From NCBI GenBank assembly GCA_938015415.1, contig CALLPK010000085.1:1-35846 (forward strand): a stretch of DNA of 35,846 nt. The letters run 5' to 3'. Origin of the DNA: an uncultured Saprospiraceae bacterium (GTDB lineage Bacteria > Bacteroidota > Bacteroidia > Chitinophagales > Saprospiraceae). Shown in pieces: positions 22,204 to 30,743 of this stretch. Under the pieces are notes generated by a model. It saw only the letters and a list, made by a program, of their open reading frames with translations. It was not told the origin of the DNA and did not search any database. Position 1 is the stretch's first letter. Each line of letters starts with the position of its first letter. The position numbers were made by a program, and so were the translations under genes.

Positions 22204-22963
22204 AATACTCACCAACACTACCTGCCTCAAGCCCGAACAAATTCAGGCGTACCTCAAGGAGAATCTTGACGAAGATCAGCGTTTTGACGTGGAGAATCAC
22301 CTGATTGATTGTCCCTTATGCACGGATGCAGTGGAAGGTTTTGCCAACAACTATAATATAGACGATTTGCCTAAACTTGATTTTTTAGAGCCCACCGAGA
22401 CGGTTAAACCCACTCCAGCGATCGTAAAAAAATTACCCGTGCGTAAAAACTGGGCCATGCGAATTGCGGCTAGTCTGCTTTTAATAAGCATCCCCATTGG
22501 TGGTTATCTCTACTGGCAGAGCAACGCGACCGAACGAATCCTTGCCGCCAATTTTATAGAAGAAGATAATCTAATATCCGGCACCCTTCGTTCGGGTGAT
22601 GAACCCTTGATCACAAATACCACTTTACAAAACGGATTAGATGCCTACCAAAAAAAACTATATCTCGTCAGCTTAAATGTATTTACCCAAGTACTAAACA
22701 CTGACCCCGAAAATGTGTTAGCTAATTATTACCGCGGAATGGCGGCAAAAAATCTGAAAAATTGGCCAATTGCCGAAAAGCAGTTAAAAATCACCCGGAT
22801 CAATATCCCCGAGTATTACGATGAAGCAACCTGGCAATTAATTGCGGTTTATCTGGCACAGGATAAAATTAGCGATGCCAAAAATTTACTCTACGAAGTC
22901 ATCAAAAACAATAAAAGTCGATACCAAAAACAGGCACTAGAGGTCTTAAAAAAATTAAATTAA
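22196..22963 (+). CDS. Anti-sigma factor with zinc-finger, single TM segment and TPR-like periplasmic part
   Basis: A 255-residue membrane protein. I chose ATG 22196, which overlaps the sigma stop in the sequence ATGAATAA. The cytosolic N-terminus has a zf-HC2-type motif HLIDCPLC (His35, Cys39, Cys42), which in this family binds the cognate sigma factor. Residues 87-107 (AMRIAASLLLISIPIGGYLYW) form one membrane segment. The external part contains a TPR-like array (residues 148-250: AYQKKLYLVSLNVFTQVL, NYYRGMAAKNLKNWPIAEKQ, DEATWQLIAVYLAQDKISDA). This domain could sense envelope partners. The gene probably holds the sigma factor inactive until a signal arrives. Confidence 0.88.
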   Translation: MNKILTNTTCLKPEQIQAYLKENLDEDQRFDVENHLIDCPLCTDAVEGFANNYNIDDLPKLDFLEPTETVKPTPAIVKKLPVRKNWAMRIAASLLLISIPIGGYLYWQSNATERILAANFIEEDNLISGTLRSGDEPLITNTTLQNGLDAYQKKLYLVSLNVFTQVLNTDPENVLANYYRGMAAKNLKNWPIAEKQLKITRINIPEYYDEATWQLIAVYLAQDKISDAKNLLYEVIKNNKSRYQKQALEVLKKLN

Positions 22964-22967
22964 TAAA

Positions 22968-23972
22968 ATGAATAAACAACTGATACTCGAAAAACGTCCC
23001 GTCGGAATGCCCGATGCGGATACGTGGAAATTAACGAATAATCCCATCCCTGAACCAAAAGAAGGGGAAGTACTGATCGAAAATTATTATATCTCCCTCG
23101 ATCCGGCCATGCGTGGCTGGATGAATGACAGTAAGTCTTATATTCCACCCGTTCAGCTAGGGGAAGTGATGCGCGCCGGCACCATCGGCAAAGTCATCAA
23201 ATCTAACAATCATCCCAAATATAGAGTAGGAGAGGTACTCACCGGTTGGGGAGGTGTACAACAATATTCCATTGCTAACGGTGATAATTATTACCCGGTC
23301 GATACCAGTCTGGCTCCGATGCCAACTTATATTGGTACGTTGGGAATGCCCGGAATGACCGCGTATTTTGGTATCCTGGAAGTAGGAAAAATTAAAGAAG
23401 GAGATATTGTTTTGGTTTCCGGCGGCGCCGGAGCGGTTGGTAGTGTGGTGGGACAAATTGCTAAAATCAAAGGATGCCGGGTGATTGGAATTGCCGGTGG
23501 TCCGGAAAAATGTAAGTATCTGACCGAAGAACTGGGGTTTGACGGAGCGATTGATTATAAAAATGAGAACGTCGCCAAAGGCATAAAAGAACATTGTCCA
23601 AAAGGGATTGATGTTTATTTTGATAACGTAGGAGGAGAGATTCTCGATGCTGCACTGGGTCGTTTACGGATGCACGCACGAGTGGTAATTTGTGGAGCTA
23701 TTTCTCAATATAATAATACTACGGCGATCAAAGGTCCTTCCAATTATTTGTCCTTACTGGTCAACCGAGCAACGATGCAGGGAATGGTTGTGATGGATTA
23801 CGCCAAAGATTACCGAATGGCAGCACAGGAGATGGGTGGCTGGATGGCAGAAGGAAAATTAAAAAGCCGGGAAGATATTTACGAGGGGATTGAGAATTTT
23901 TATGATACTTTTCAGCGGCTCTTTACCGGAGAGAAGAATGGAAAATTGGTCTTAAAAGTTAAGGAGGCGTAA
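22968..23972 (+). CDS. NADP-dependent oxidoreductase (CurA/leukotriene B4 12-hydroxydehydrogenase type)
   Basis: A 334-residue zinc-independent medium-chain reductase that reduces alkenal or alkenone double bonds with NADPH. Family motifs present are YISLDPAMRGWM, LGMPGMTAYFGILEVG, and the nucleotide-binding VSGGAGAVGSVVGQIAKIKG. GIAGGPEKCKYLTEELGFD and FDNVGGEILDAALGRL also match. It starts only 4 bp after the anti-sigma gene, so it is probably read from the same mRNA. A role in removing reactive carbonyls under the sigma factor's control is a reasonable but untested inference. Confidence 0.93.
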   Translation: MNKQLILEKRPVGMPDADTWKLTNNPIPEPKEGEVLIENYYISLDPAMRGWMNDSKSYIPPVQLGEVMRAGTIGKVIKSNNHPKYRVGEVLTGWGGVQQYSIANGDNYYPVDTSLAPMPTYIGTLGMPGMTAYFGILEVGKIKEGDIVLVSGGAGAVGSVVGQIAKIKGCRVIGIAGGPEKCKYLTEELGFDGAIDYKNENVAKGIKEHCPKGIDVYFDNVGGEILDAALGRLRMHARVVICGAISQYNNTTAIKGPSNYLSLLVNRATMQGMVVMDYAKDYRMAAQEMGGWMAEGKLKSREDIYEGIENFYDTFQRLFTGEKNGKLVLKVKEA

Positions 23973-24020
23973 GTTATAATACAATTTTTAAAACGAACAC
24001 TCTGTACTATAATTTCATTT

Positions 24021-24058
24021 ACAATGGGAACGCTGCCAGTCGGTAATGTTCCCATTGT
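24021..24058. terminator. Inverted repeat downstream of the oxidoreductase gene
   Basis: ACAATGGGAAC (24021-24031) pairs perfectly with GTTCCCATTGT (24048-24058) across a 16-base loop. The tail CATTTCATCTT is only moderately T-rich, so it may be a weak terminator or an mRNA stabiliser. Confidence 0.55.
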
Positions 24059-24146
24059 CATTTCATCTTGATTATTTAAGAGCATTTATTGAAAACAATT
24101 TACGAATTGCGGTTACGCAAATACGCCCCACCCCACTCATATTCCG

Positions 24147-24154
24147 TATCTTTG
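24147..24154 (+). promoter_or_regulatory. -7 element of the folB gene
   Basis: TATCTTTG is a perfect TAnnTTTG match 16 bp before the ATG at 24171, implying a leader of about 10 nt. No -33 TTG is seen at the expected distance. Confidence 0.5.
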
Positions 24155-24170
24155 AAAAAAAATCCAACAC

Positions 24171-24683
24171 ATGGGAAAGATTTCACTGGAAGGCATGGAA
24201 TTTTACGCCTACCACGGCGTATATCCGGAAGAACGAGTCATTGGTAATAGTTTTGTTGTAGATGTTTTTATCGTCACGGACTGGGAAGCTGCTGCGGTAA
24301 GTGACGATATAAACGAGACCATCAATTACGAAACAATTTATCAAATCTGTCAAGTCGAAATGCGACACACCGTGCAGCTAATCGAAACCTTAATTCAAAA
24401 TATCTCGTATGCCATCCGACGGCAATTTCATACGATTCAGGCCATCACCATTAAAGTACGTAAAAATCGACCGATTCCGGGACACCGGGTATCTCACTCT
24501 GCGGTCGAATCTACGGAGAACTTTGTCAGTCAGTGCCCTCGTTGCCAAAGGCCATTTATTTGCTACGGTGACGATACCTGCTGGTGTTTTGAAAAAAAGG
24601 TCTCTTCCGAAACCAGAGAAAATTTAAAAACCAGATTTCAGGGCTGTCTGTGCAATGAATGTCTGTCCTTTTTTGCAGGCTAA
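24171..24683 (+). CDS. folB: Dihydroneopterin aldolase fused to a cysteine-rich CWC domain
   Basis: The N-terminal 115 residues are FolB, which cleaves dihydroneopterin to 6-hydroxymethyl-dihydropterin in folate synthesis. Evidence is ISLEGMEFYAYHGVYPEER, INYETIYQ, LIETLIQNIS and KVRKNRPIPG with the catalytic Lys98. Instead of ending near residue 120, the frame continues for about 50 residues. These contain eight cysteines (122, 125, 131, 137, 139, 159, 161, 164) in the pattern CPRC...C...CWC...CLCNECL. This matches the small Cys_rich_CWC family (function unknown, likely metal-binding), usually a stand-alone ~70-residue protein. There is no frameshift or stop at the junction. A role for the extension in metal or redox control is speculative. 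Confidence 0.9.
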   Translation: MGKISLEGMEFYAYHGVYPEERVIGNSFVVDVFIVTDWEAAAVSDDINETINYETIYQICQVEMRHTVQLIETLIQNISYAIRRQFHTIQAITIKVRKNRPIPGHRVSHSAVESTENFVSQCPRCQRPFICYGDDTCWCFEKKVSSETRENLKTRFQGCLCNECLSFFAG

Positions 24684-24832
24684 TTTACTGGTCGCTTTAT
24701 GATTTTAATAACATTTTCGGGATTTACCTTCCATAGTTTCACCAGTCCAAGAAAATGTTTAATGGTTTAAAAAAAATTAAACACAAATATCACTTTACCA
24801 ACTTGCTTTACGCAGTTTTAAAAAAAATTATT

Positions 24833-25540
24833 ATGATTAAGAAATTCATGTTTATACTCGTGGCGCTACAATTGACCGCCTGTACTCAGTTCCAGGATAT
24901 GGCTGGAACGCTACTGGAAAGTGGAGCTTTGTCGCCACAACAAATTGGTCTTGGACTAAAAGAAGCCCTCAACCTTGGAATCAGTCAGGGAGCGGATAGA
25001 TTATCTGCCAAAGATGGTTTTCTAAAGAGTTCTTACAAAATTTTATTACCAGACGAGGTGCAAAAGGTAACTAACAAATTATCGGGAATTCCCGGATTTA
25101 CTTCGGTGGAAGATAAAATGGTCGAATTGCTCAACCGCGCGGCGGAAGATGCCGCCAAGAGCGCCAAGCCTATTTTTGTCAGCGCCATCAAACAAATGAC
25201 TTTTACAGATGCCACTGACATTTTAATGGGTTCAAATAACGCAGCGACCAGCTATTTAGAAAGAACTACTACTAACGAGTTGACTAGCGCCTTTCGCCCT
25301 AAAGTAACAGCGTCCCTTGATCGAGTAAACGCTACCCAATACTGGAACGATATTGTTACCAAATATAATTCTATTCCTTTTGTATCTAAAGTAAATCCAG
25401 ATCTGGATGACTACGTTACTCAAAAAGCCTTAGCTGGTTTGTTCTCAATGGTAGAAAAAAAGGAACTAGGGATTCGCAAAAATGTAAGCGAGCGTAAGAC
25501 GGATTTGTTGAAGAAAGTTTTTGCAAAGCAGGATCAATAG
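24833..25540 (+). CDS. DUF4197-family lipoprotein
   Basis: A 235-residue exported protein of the DUF4197 family, function unknown. I chose ATG 24833 (MIKKFMFILVALQ), which gives a clean signal and lipobox LTAC; the open frame extends 26 codons upstream but would spoil the signal. The mature part is helical and has the family's LKEALNLGISQGADRLSAKDGFL, followed by KILLPDEVQKVTNKLSG. It also has LLNRAAEDAAKSAKPIFVSAIKQMTFTDATDIL, a segment typical of DUF4197. It converges on the SGNH esterase gene, with a large hairpin between them. Confidence 0.85.
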   Translation: MIKKFMFILVALQLTACTQFQDMAGTLLESGALSPQQIGLGLKEALNLGISQGADRLSAKDGFLKSSYKILLPDEVQKVTNKLSGIPGFTSVEDKMVELLNRAAEDAAKSAKPIFVSAIKQMTFTDATDILMGSNNAATSYLERTTTNELTSAFRPKVTASLDRVNATQYWNDIVTKYNSIPFVSKVNPDLDDYVTQKALAGLFSMVEKKELGIRKNVSERKTDLLKKVFAKQDQ

Positions 25541-25584
25541 TTCAGTGAATCGGTGGATTAGTGGATTAGTTTTATCAGTTAATC

Positions 25585-25650
25585 AGTGATCAGTGATCGG
25601 TTAATCAATTCCCGCGATCGCGGGCACTGATTAACCGATCACCGATCACT
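25585..25650. terminator. Nested palindrome between convergent genes, probable bidirectional terminator
   Basis: A 23-base arm (25585-25607) and its partner (25628-25650) pair with one mismatch. Inside lies a separate perfect palindrome CCCGCGATCGCGGG (25611-25624). The arms are built from repeated GATCAGTGATCGG-like units. T-rich tails are weak, but the position directly abutting the esterase stop codon suggests a shared transcription end. Confidence 0.6.
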
Positions 25651-26391
25651 CTAATTAACTAGTCTCCCTTGATCCAACAACCCCTTCAATTCTTTCCAGA
25701 TCGTTTCTCTGACAATTTTATGTCCCTCCACATTCGGATGAATACCGTCTGGTAAATTTAGCTCCGGTTGTCCGCCGACTTTATCCAGTAAAAAAGGAAT
25801 TAAAGCCGCATTGTTTTTTTTAGCCAGTCGTGGATACATGGCCGCAAATTTTGTGGTGTACTCGTTACCCATATTAGGTGGTGCCATCATTCCAGCCAAC
25901 AATATTCTGGCTGAGGGATATTTATTTTTTACGGCATCAATGATCGCTTGCAGGTTGGCTTCCGCAGCGGCAACAGGTAATCCACGCAAGGCATCATTAC
26001 CCCCCAATTCAAGTACAAAAATATCGGGTTGATAATTTTCTAAAATCCAGTCTACTCTTTCTTTTCCGCCACTAGTTGTTTCCCCGCTATTGCCCGCATT
26101 AACAACTTTATAATTAAGGTTGAGCGAATCTATTCTCTTTTCAATCAGACCGACAAACCCTTGTGCCGGGTCAAGTCCATATCCGGCAGAAAGACTATTT
26201 CCAAAAAATATAATCGTTTTAGTATCTGTCTTAGCAGTTGTTTTCAGAGGTTCGTCAGATGGAGCCAAACCCACATCTGCGGGTGGTTGTCCGGTGGAGC
26301 CGCTATTACTATCTGTGGCGCAACTAGCTACGCTCAAAACAATTAGTATTGTAAAAAATAGGTGATGACAGGTAAGGAGGTATTTGTTCAT
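25651..26391 (-). CDS. SGNH/GDSL-family esterase lipoprotein (TesA/arylesterase-like)
   Basis: A 246-residue exported hydrolase. The signal has lipobox SVASC, with Cys24 predicted as acylated, and is followed by a low-complexity linker (residues 25-57). The SGNH domain has block I GNSLSAGYG (nucleophile Ser66, with Asn replacing the usual Asp of GDS). Block II Gly is in VNAGNSGETTSGG, block III is LGGND (Asn132), and the Asp-His pair is in PDGIHP (Asp215, His218). This is the TesA/lysophospholipase L1 branch acting on acyl thioesters or simple esters. It is single and convergent with the DUF4197 gene. Confidence 0.92.
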   Translation of the reverse strand: MNKYLLTCHHLFFTILIVLSVASCATDSNSGSTGQPPADVGLAPSDEPLKTTAKTDTKTIIFFGNSLSAGYGLDPAQGFVGLIEKRIDSLNLNYKVVNAGNSGETTSGGKERVDWILENYQPDIFVLELGGNDALRGLPVAAAEANLQAIIDAVKNKYPSARILLAGMMAPPNMGNEYTTKFAAMYPRLAKKNNAALIPFLLDKVGGQPELNLPDGIHPNVEGHKIVRETIWKELKGLLDQGRLVN

Positions 26392-26788
26392 ACTAGCAAA
26401 ATATTGTTTGGAATAGCGATTAAATTAGGTTTGTTTAAAAATAAAAAAATTAATAATTATTTAATAAAAAATTTTGTTTGGAAAAAACGAATTAATTCCT
26501 ATTAAATATTTCCTCCTTTCCAGACAACCAATAGCTTATAATTTAATTTCTAAATGTGACAAAACCATTTAATAAACGGCATTTTCAGCACTGGATTTGA
26601 GAGCAAACTTATTGTATTATTGTTGCGTTATGTTGACAAAGATAAGCGATCCGGACAAGTAAATTGTCATTCATCGAAAATTTCACTTCATTCGTCTAGC
26701 TTATCCGTTACGTGCAACCTCTTGGGTTTATATTTGTGTTTAAGTAAAATAACCACCCAATTAAAACCAGAAGTTAAAAAACTATATT
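26392..26788. other. Spacer between divergent esterase and 26789 genes
   Basis: An AT-rich 397-bp divergent intergenic region. TATATTTG at 26729-26736 is a perfect -7 element for the rightward gene, about 52 bp before its ATG. A 69-codon open frame at 26620-26829 overlaps the next gene and shows no protein-like features. Confidence 0.5.
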
Positions 26789-27238
26789 ATGAAAAATTAT
26801 CTCTTATTAGCTGTTTTGTTTCTATTTAGTTTCGGTACACAAGCTTTTACAGACCCTGTCAGTAAAGACAAAAAGTGCCGCCTGGATTCTGTTGATTATT
26901 CTAGCAATTTCGATTACGAGGAGCAGATTAGTTTTGACCTGATCTTCAATGATTGGACACTAACCGAAAATACAACGATTGCTGGTATGACCCAGCACTT
27001 TGACTTCAGTGAAATAGGTATCGTAAAGATTACCGTTACTTTTGCGGATAATACTATTCCAACTACGACTAAAAATATGGTTTGGCAAGTGACGGTAGAG
27101 AAAAATGAGACTTTACTGATTTTAACAGATATCAATACCGATTCTTATACAACTTACACCATAGACCAGACTTGTGAAGGTATTTCCTTAAATAATATCT
27201 TGCTAAATAAGCAGCTGGATTTGGTTGTTAGCAGATAA
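26789..27238 (+). CDS. Small secreted protein of unknown function
   Basis: I do not recognise this 149-residue protein. Residues 1-20 (MKNYLLLAVLFLFSFGTQAF) form a classical signal peptide without a lipobox, so it is probably released to the periplasm or outside. The mature part is rich in Asp, Thr and Ile with alternating hydrophobic residues and is likely all-beta (for example GIVKITVTFADNTIPTTTKNMVWQVTVEKNETLLILTDI), as in lipocalin-like or immunoglobulin-like folds; this is only a shape impression. Two Cys residues (CRLDS near the N-terminus, QTCEG near the end) could form a disulfide. It has its own promoter and terminator. Confidence 0.78.
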   Translation: MKNYLLLAVLFLFSFGTQAFTDPVSKDKKCRLDSVDYSSNFDYEEQISFDLIFNDWTLTENTTIAGMTQHFDFSEIGIVKITVTFADNTIPTTTKNMVWQVTVEKNETLLILTDINTDSYTTYTIDQTCEGISLNNILLNKQLDLVVSR

Positions 27239-27272
27239 CGAAAAAAACCATCCACAAATAACTTCAACATTT

Positions 27273-27310
27273 AAAGTCGTATTCGCTGGTCGAATACGAC
27301 TTTCTTTTTT
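27273..27310 (+). terminator. Intrinsic terminator of the small secreted protein gene
   Basis: AAAGTCGTATTCG (27273-27285) and CGAATACGACTTT (27291-27303) form a perfect 13-bp stem with a five-base loop, followed by CTTTTTT. Confidence 0.93.
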
Positions 27311-27328
27311 ACCTGTACAGAATAAAAT

Positions 27329-27664
27329 TTACCACGCCAAATCTCCCGGATCTTTCGGCTTGGTTTGTTTGTATTTTCGCTTACTAAGAATGCGTTTTTT
27401 CTGTCGGTCTACAATCAGTTTGGCCAGTGCCTCATTAGCAGGTTCAGTGCAATACGGAGATAAAGCAAAATTAATATCTGGTTCGAGCACATCCAAACGA
27501 TACAGCAAACTCAACAGAAAGTCTAGTCGGTGTTCAATCATATAGGCCACCTCATTGGCTACCAATGCCAATAGTTCTTCTTCCGTCAAAGGGGTTTTGT
27601 GACCTTCCAGACCAAAATCTCTTGCAATCAATGCCGTTGTCTCGGCAATCATTAATTGATCCAT
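27329..27664 (-). CDS. Conserved-looking small protein of unknown function
   Basis: A 111-residue soluble protein starting at ATG 27664 (MDQLMIAETTALIARDF); an in-frame TTG nine codons upstream is possible. It is acidic and helical in its first 75 residues (LTEEELLALVANEVAYMIEHRLDFLLSLLYRLDVLEPDINFAL). It ends in a strongly basic tail (DRQKKRILSKRKYKQTKPKDPGDLAW). I cannot name the family. The gene is convergent with the preceding secreted protein gene, whose terminator lies between them. The clear amphipathic helices and balanced codon use argue that it is real. Confidence 0.7.
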   Translation of the reverse strand: MDQLMIAETTALIARDFGLEGHKTPLTEEELLALVANEVAYMIEHRLDFLLSLLYRLDVLEPDINFALSPYCTEPANEALAKLIVDRQKKRILSKRKYKQTKPKDPGDLAW

Positions 27665-27875
27665 ACGCTTTTGTTCTCTACGAATTCCCAAATTATTGCT
27701 TATTTTGTTGGCCGTAGATTAAATAATTAAGTTAACACTGTCAGTTGTTTATAGCTGTCAGTCATGTAAAGTTGTTTAAGACATTACCCTAAGGAATATT
27801 AATCAAGCAGCAATCAGCCTGATTATCTACATAATATCAGGATTTCATACCCCATGTGCACAAAATTTTATACTC

Positions 27876-29843
27876 ATGAAATACCTTTTTCCCTGGTTCC
27901 TCCTGTTTTGGTCATTTACAGTGCTTGCACAAGAAGAGACCTTACTCAAATGGAATCAGATTCCAAAAGAAGATTTACAAATGACGATTTATGGCCCCGA
28001 CTCCAGTGCGGCGGCGGTTGTATTAGCTGATTATGGACAGATCATTGTTGAACTAGAAGGCAGTGCTGTCCACTACCGTTACAAACGTCACCGTCGAATC
28101 AAAGTTTTAAATCCCACAGCTTTTAAAAAGGCTAATGTAGTCATTTCTTATTATACAGATAAAAAATCTGCTGAAACCATCACCTATCTTCGGGGACAAA
28201 GCTTCACTCCCGATGGAGAAAAGGTAGTTATTCCTAACAAAGATATTTTCGACAATCCGGTAAATGAATTTTACGCTGAAAAGCGATTTACTTTTCCTAA
28301 TATCCAAGCTGGATCTGTACTGGAATATCGCTACGAAATTGTCAGCCCAAGGATCACAGATCTGAGAGAATGGTATTTTCAGGAAGATATCCCCGTTCGT
28401 TTCAGTCGCTTAAAAGTAGAAATTCCCAACGCGTTTAAATACGTCTACTTATTCCAGGGAAACCAACAGCTTAATCATACTAGTAAAGATGACCGCGCCA
28501 TCGACGTTCGAGGAAATACCATTACAAAAATAAAAGACAATGTCTACCAGATGGTAAACGTACCAGCACTAAAAACAGAAAATTATATCACTACCATCAA
28601 CGACCACCGTGCTCGTCTGCGCTTTCAACTCAAAGAAATTCAATTTCCAATGGGTTATTCCAAAAACTATCTCAGTAACTGGAGTGAGGTAAGTGAAAAA
28701 CTGATGAATCAGGAAACATTCGGCCAACAATTTACAAACGAAAAAATGTTTGCAGCGTGGATTAATCCAGAAACCTCCAAAATCTTGTCTACTAATCTCT
28801 CTGACTGGAAAAAGGCACAGGCGCTTTATCAGTATGTTAGCAAAACCATCAAGTGGAATGAGGATTACCGCTTTTTAGTTGATAAAACATTAAACGATGT
28901 ATTTATTACTAAAATTGGAAATAGCGGCGAAATCAATCTGGTCTATTTGGCTCTGCTCCGCAAAGCAGGTATTGCCGCATATCCTGTATTACTGAGCACC
29001 CGATCGCACGGTCGCATGATCAAAACCTATCCCATCATTGACCAATTTAATCACGTAATTATTTCTGCCGAACTGGACGATGAAACGACCCTTCTGGACG
29101 TCGGACTACCTACCAAAGCGATGAATTATCCGCGGGTTAACTCCTTAAATAAAAATGGCTGGTTACTCGACCCAGATGCCCCACAATGGATTGACATTGA
29201 ATCACCAATAACCAATACTACAACCATGGCAACCCTAAAGATAAGTCCGGATGGTAGCATGGTTGGAAAATTACAAGGAAAATACAAAGGATATGCAAGC
29301 GCCACACTCCGGGAACAGCTAAAAAATCAAACTCATAAATATCCATCCCGTTGGAAAAAGCAGTTACCGGATTTAAAAGTAGATTCTATTTTTACCAAAA
29401 ATATCGACGATCCCAACAAATCACTACACATCATTGCGGAAGTAAAAATAGTAGACCTCGCCGAAAGTCGGGGAGATGTATTATCCTTTCAGCCGGTTTT
29501 TATTTCTGATTATTTAAAAAATAAATTGCCGAATGAAAATCGTATTTGCCCAGTTGAATTGGCATTCCCACAAACTGAAAATTTTGTATTAAACCTCGAA
29601 TTGCCCAAAGGGTATACCGTGGAATCTTTGCCCCCCTCCGTCAGCTTGAGTTTAGCAGACGATAGTGCCAACTATAATTTGCTGGTTTCCGTACAGGGAC
29701 CGTTTCTTCAATTGATCAGCAAAGTAAATATTAAAAAAACTACTTTTCCACTGCCAGCTTATGACGATTTGCGCGAACTTTTCATCCAAATTGAAGAAAA
29801 ATTAAAAGAAAAGATTGTCTTGAAAAAAATAAATCATAAATAA
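27876..29843 (+). CDS. DUF3857/transglutaminase-like exported protein
   Basis: A 655-residue protein with a signal peptide (MKYLFPWFLLFWSFTVLAQ) and the Bacteroidota architecture DUF3857 (about residues 40-230), transglutaminase-like core (about 290-420) and DUF3858-like C-terminus. The DUF3857 part has HYRYKRHRRIKVLNPTAF and FTFPNIQAGSVLEYRYEI. In the transglutaminase-like core the catalytic Cys position of the GNCxD motif is Ser350 (KIGNSGEINLVYLALLRKAG), so cysteine chemistry is lost. The remaining VLLSTRSHGR and FNHVI elements fit the fold. It is probably a periplasmic binding or scaffold protein. The GGGP synthase gene starts 5 bp after its stop. Confidence 0.88.
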   Translation: MKYLFPWFLLFWSFTVLAQEETLLKWNQIPKEDLQMTIYGPDSSAAAVVLADYGQIIVELEGSAVHYRYKRHRRIKVLNPTAFKKANVVISYYTDKKSAETITYLRGQSFTPDGEKVVIPNKDIFDNPVNEFYAEKRFTFPNIQAGSVLEYRYEIVSPRITDLREWYFQEDIPVRFSRLKVEIPNAFKYVYLFQGNQQLNHTSKDDRAIDVRGNTITKIKDNVYQMVNVPALKTENYITTINDHRARLRFQLKEIQFPMGYSKNYLSNWSEVSEKLMNQETFGQQFTNEKMFAAWINPETSKILSTNLSDWKKAQALYQYVSKTIKWNEDYRFLVDKTLNDVFITKIGNSGEINLVYLALLRKAGIAAYPVLLSTRSHGRMIKTYPIIDQFNHVIISAELDDETTLLDVGLPTKAMNYPRVNSLNKNGWLLDPDAPQWIDIESPITNTTTMATLKISPDGSMVGKLQGKYKGYASATLREQLKNQTHKYPSRWKKQLPDLKVDSIFTKNIDDPNKSLHIIAEVKIVDLAESRGDVLSFQPVFISDYLKNKLPNENRICPVELAFPQTENFVLNLELPKGYTVESLPPSVSLSLADDSANYNLLVSVQGPFLQLISKVNIKKTTFPLPAYDDLRELFIQIEEKLKEKIVLKKINHK

Positions 29844-29848
29844 AACGA

Positions 29849-30586
29849 ATGCTACTATATCAAAAATTACAAGAAGCAAAAAACGAGGGAAAGAAAAAAT
29901 TCGCCGTATTGATTGATCCTGATCAGCTAAGGATGAACAACTTAGACAAAATTCTCAATCTAGCTATCGAAGCAAAAGTTGATTATTTTTTTATCGGTGG
30001 AAGTCTGATTATAAATAGTGTGTTGGATGATTGTCTTTCGCACATTGCCAAAGCTTGCGATATTCCAAAAATTTTGTTTCCCGGTAATTCTTTACAGTTG
30101 AGTTATCGAGCGGATGCAATTCTATTTTTGTCCCTGATCTCCGGTCGTAATGCTGAGTTATTGATTGGTCGCCATGTCAACACTGCTCCATATATTAAAT
30201 TAAGTCCACTGGAAGTGATGGCTACCGGATATATGTTGGTTGACGGAGGAATCACCACTACCGTTTCTTATATCAGTAATACCACTCCCATTCCTGCGGC
30301 TAAAGATGATATTGCATTGTGTACCGCGATGGCCGGAGAGATGCTGGGACTAAAACTGATTTACATGGATGCGGGGAGCGGTGCTAAAAATCCAATCTCC
30401 ACTAGTATGATTGATTCCGTTAGTGGTGGTATTCAGATTCCTTTAATCGTTGGTGGTGGTATTCGTACGCCCGAAAAAGCAAAAGCAAATATAGAAGCGG
30501 GAGCAGATGTCATTGTAGTAGGTAATGCCATTGAGAAAGATCCTTCCATTATCAAGGAAATTGCGGATGCCATTCATGGACATTAG
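29849..30586 (+). CDS. Geranylgeranylglyceryl phosphate synthase family protein (PcrB-like)
   Basis: A 245-residue TIM-barrel prenyltransferase. It joins a polyprenyl diphosphate to sn-glycerol-1-phosphate, the first step of ether-lipid synthesis in archaea, and is also found in Bacteroidota (group II GGGPS). Signature segments are KFAVLIDPDQLRMNNLDKIL (Mg site), FIGGSLI, LFPGNSLQLSYRADAILFLSLISGRN, and YMDAGSGAKNPIS. The phosphate-binding GGGIRTPEKAKANIEAGADVIVVGNA is also complete. Whether the lineage makes ether lipids or uses the product in another way is not known from sequence. It is tightly linked to the DUF3857 gene. Confidence 0.92.
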   Translation: MLLYQKLQEAKNEGKKKFAVLIDPDQLRMNNLDKILNLAIEAKVDYFFIGGSLIINSVLDDCLSHIAKACDIPKILFPGNSLQLSYRADAILFLSLISGRNAELLIGRHVNTAPYIKLSPLEVMATGYMLVDGGITTTVSYISNTTPIPAAKDDIALCTAMAGEMLGLKLIYMDAGSGAKNPISTSMIDSVSGGIQIPLIVGGGIRTPEKAKANIEAGADVIVVGNAIEKDPSIIKEIADAIHGH

Positions 30587-30743
30587 GGGTGTTGAGTCGC
30601 TTCACTTGTCGAATCGTTGAGGTGATTAAGAAGCAAATAAATTTGGGAAAAATTAATAGATTTTATTCTAAAATATTTCTGTATTGATGAACGATTTTTC
30701 TGATTTGGTGGTTAACCAGAAGTTCGTTCTAAGATAAAAAATT

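Noticed and set aside
26620-26829. 69-codon frame upstream of the small secreted protein gene
   Set aside because: It covers the -7 element and overlaps the signal peptide codons of a better-supported gene.
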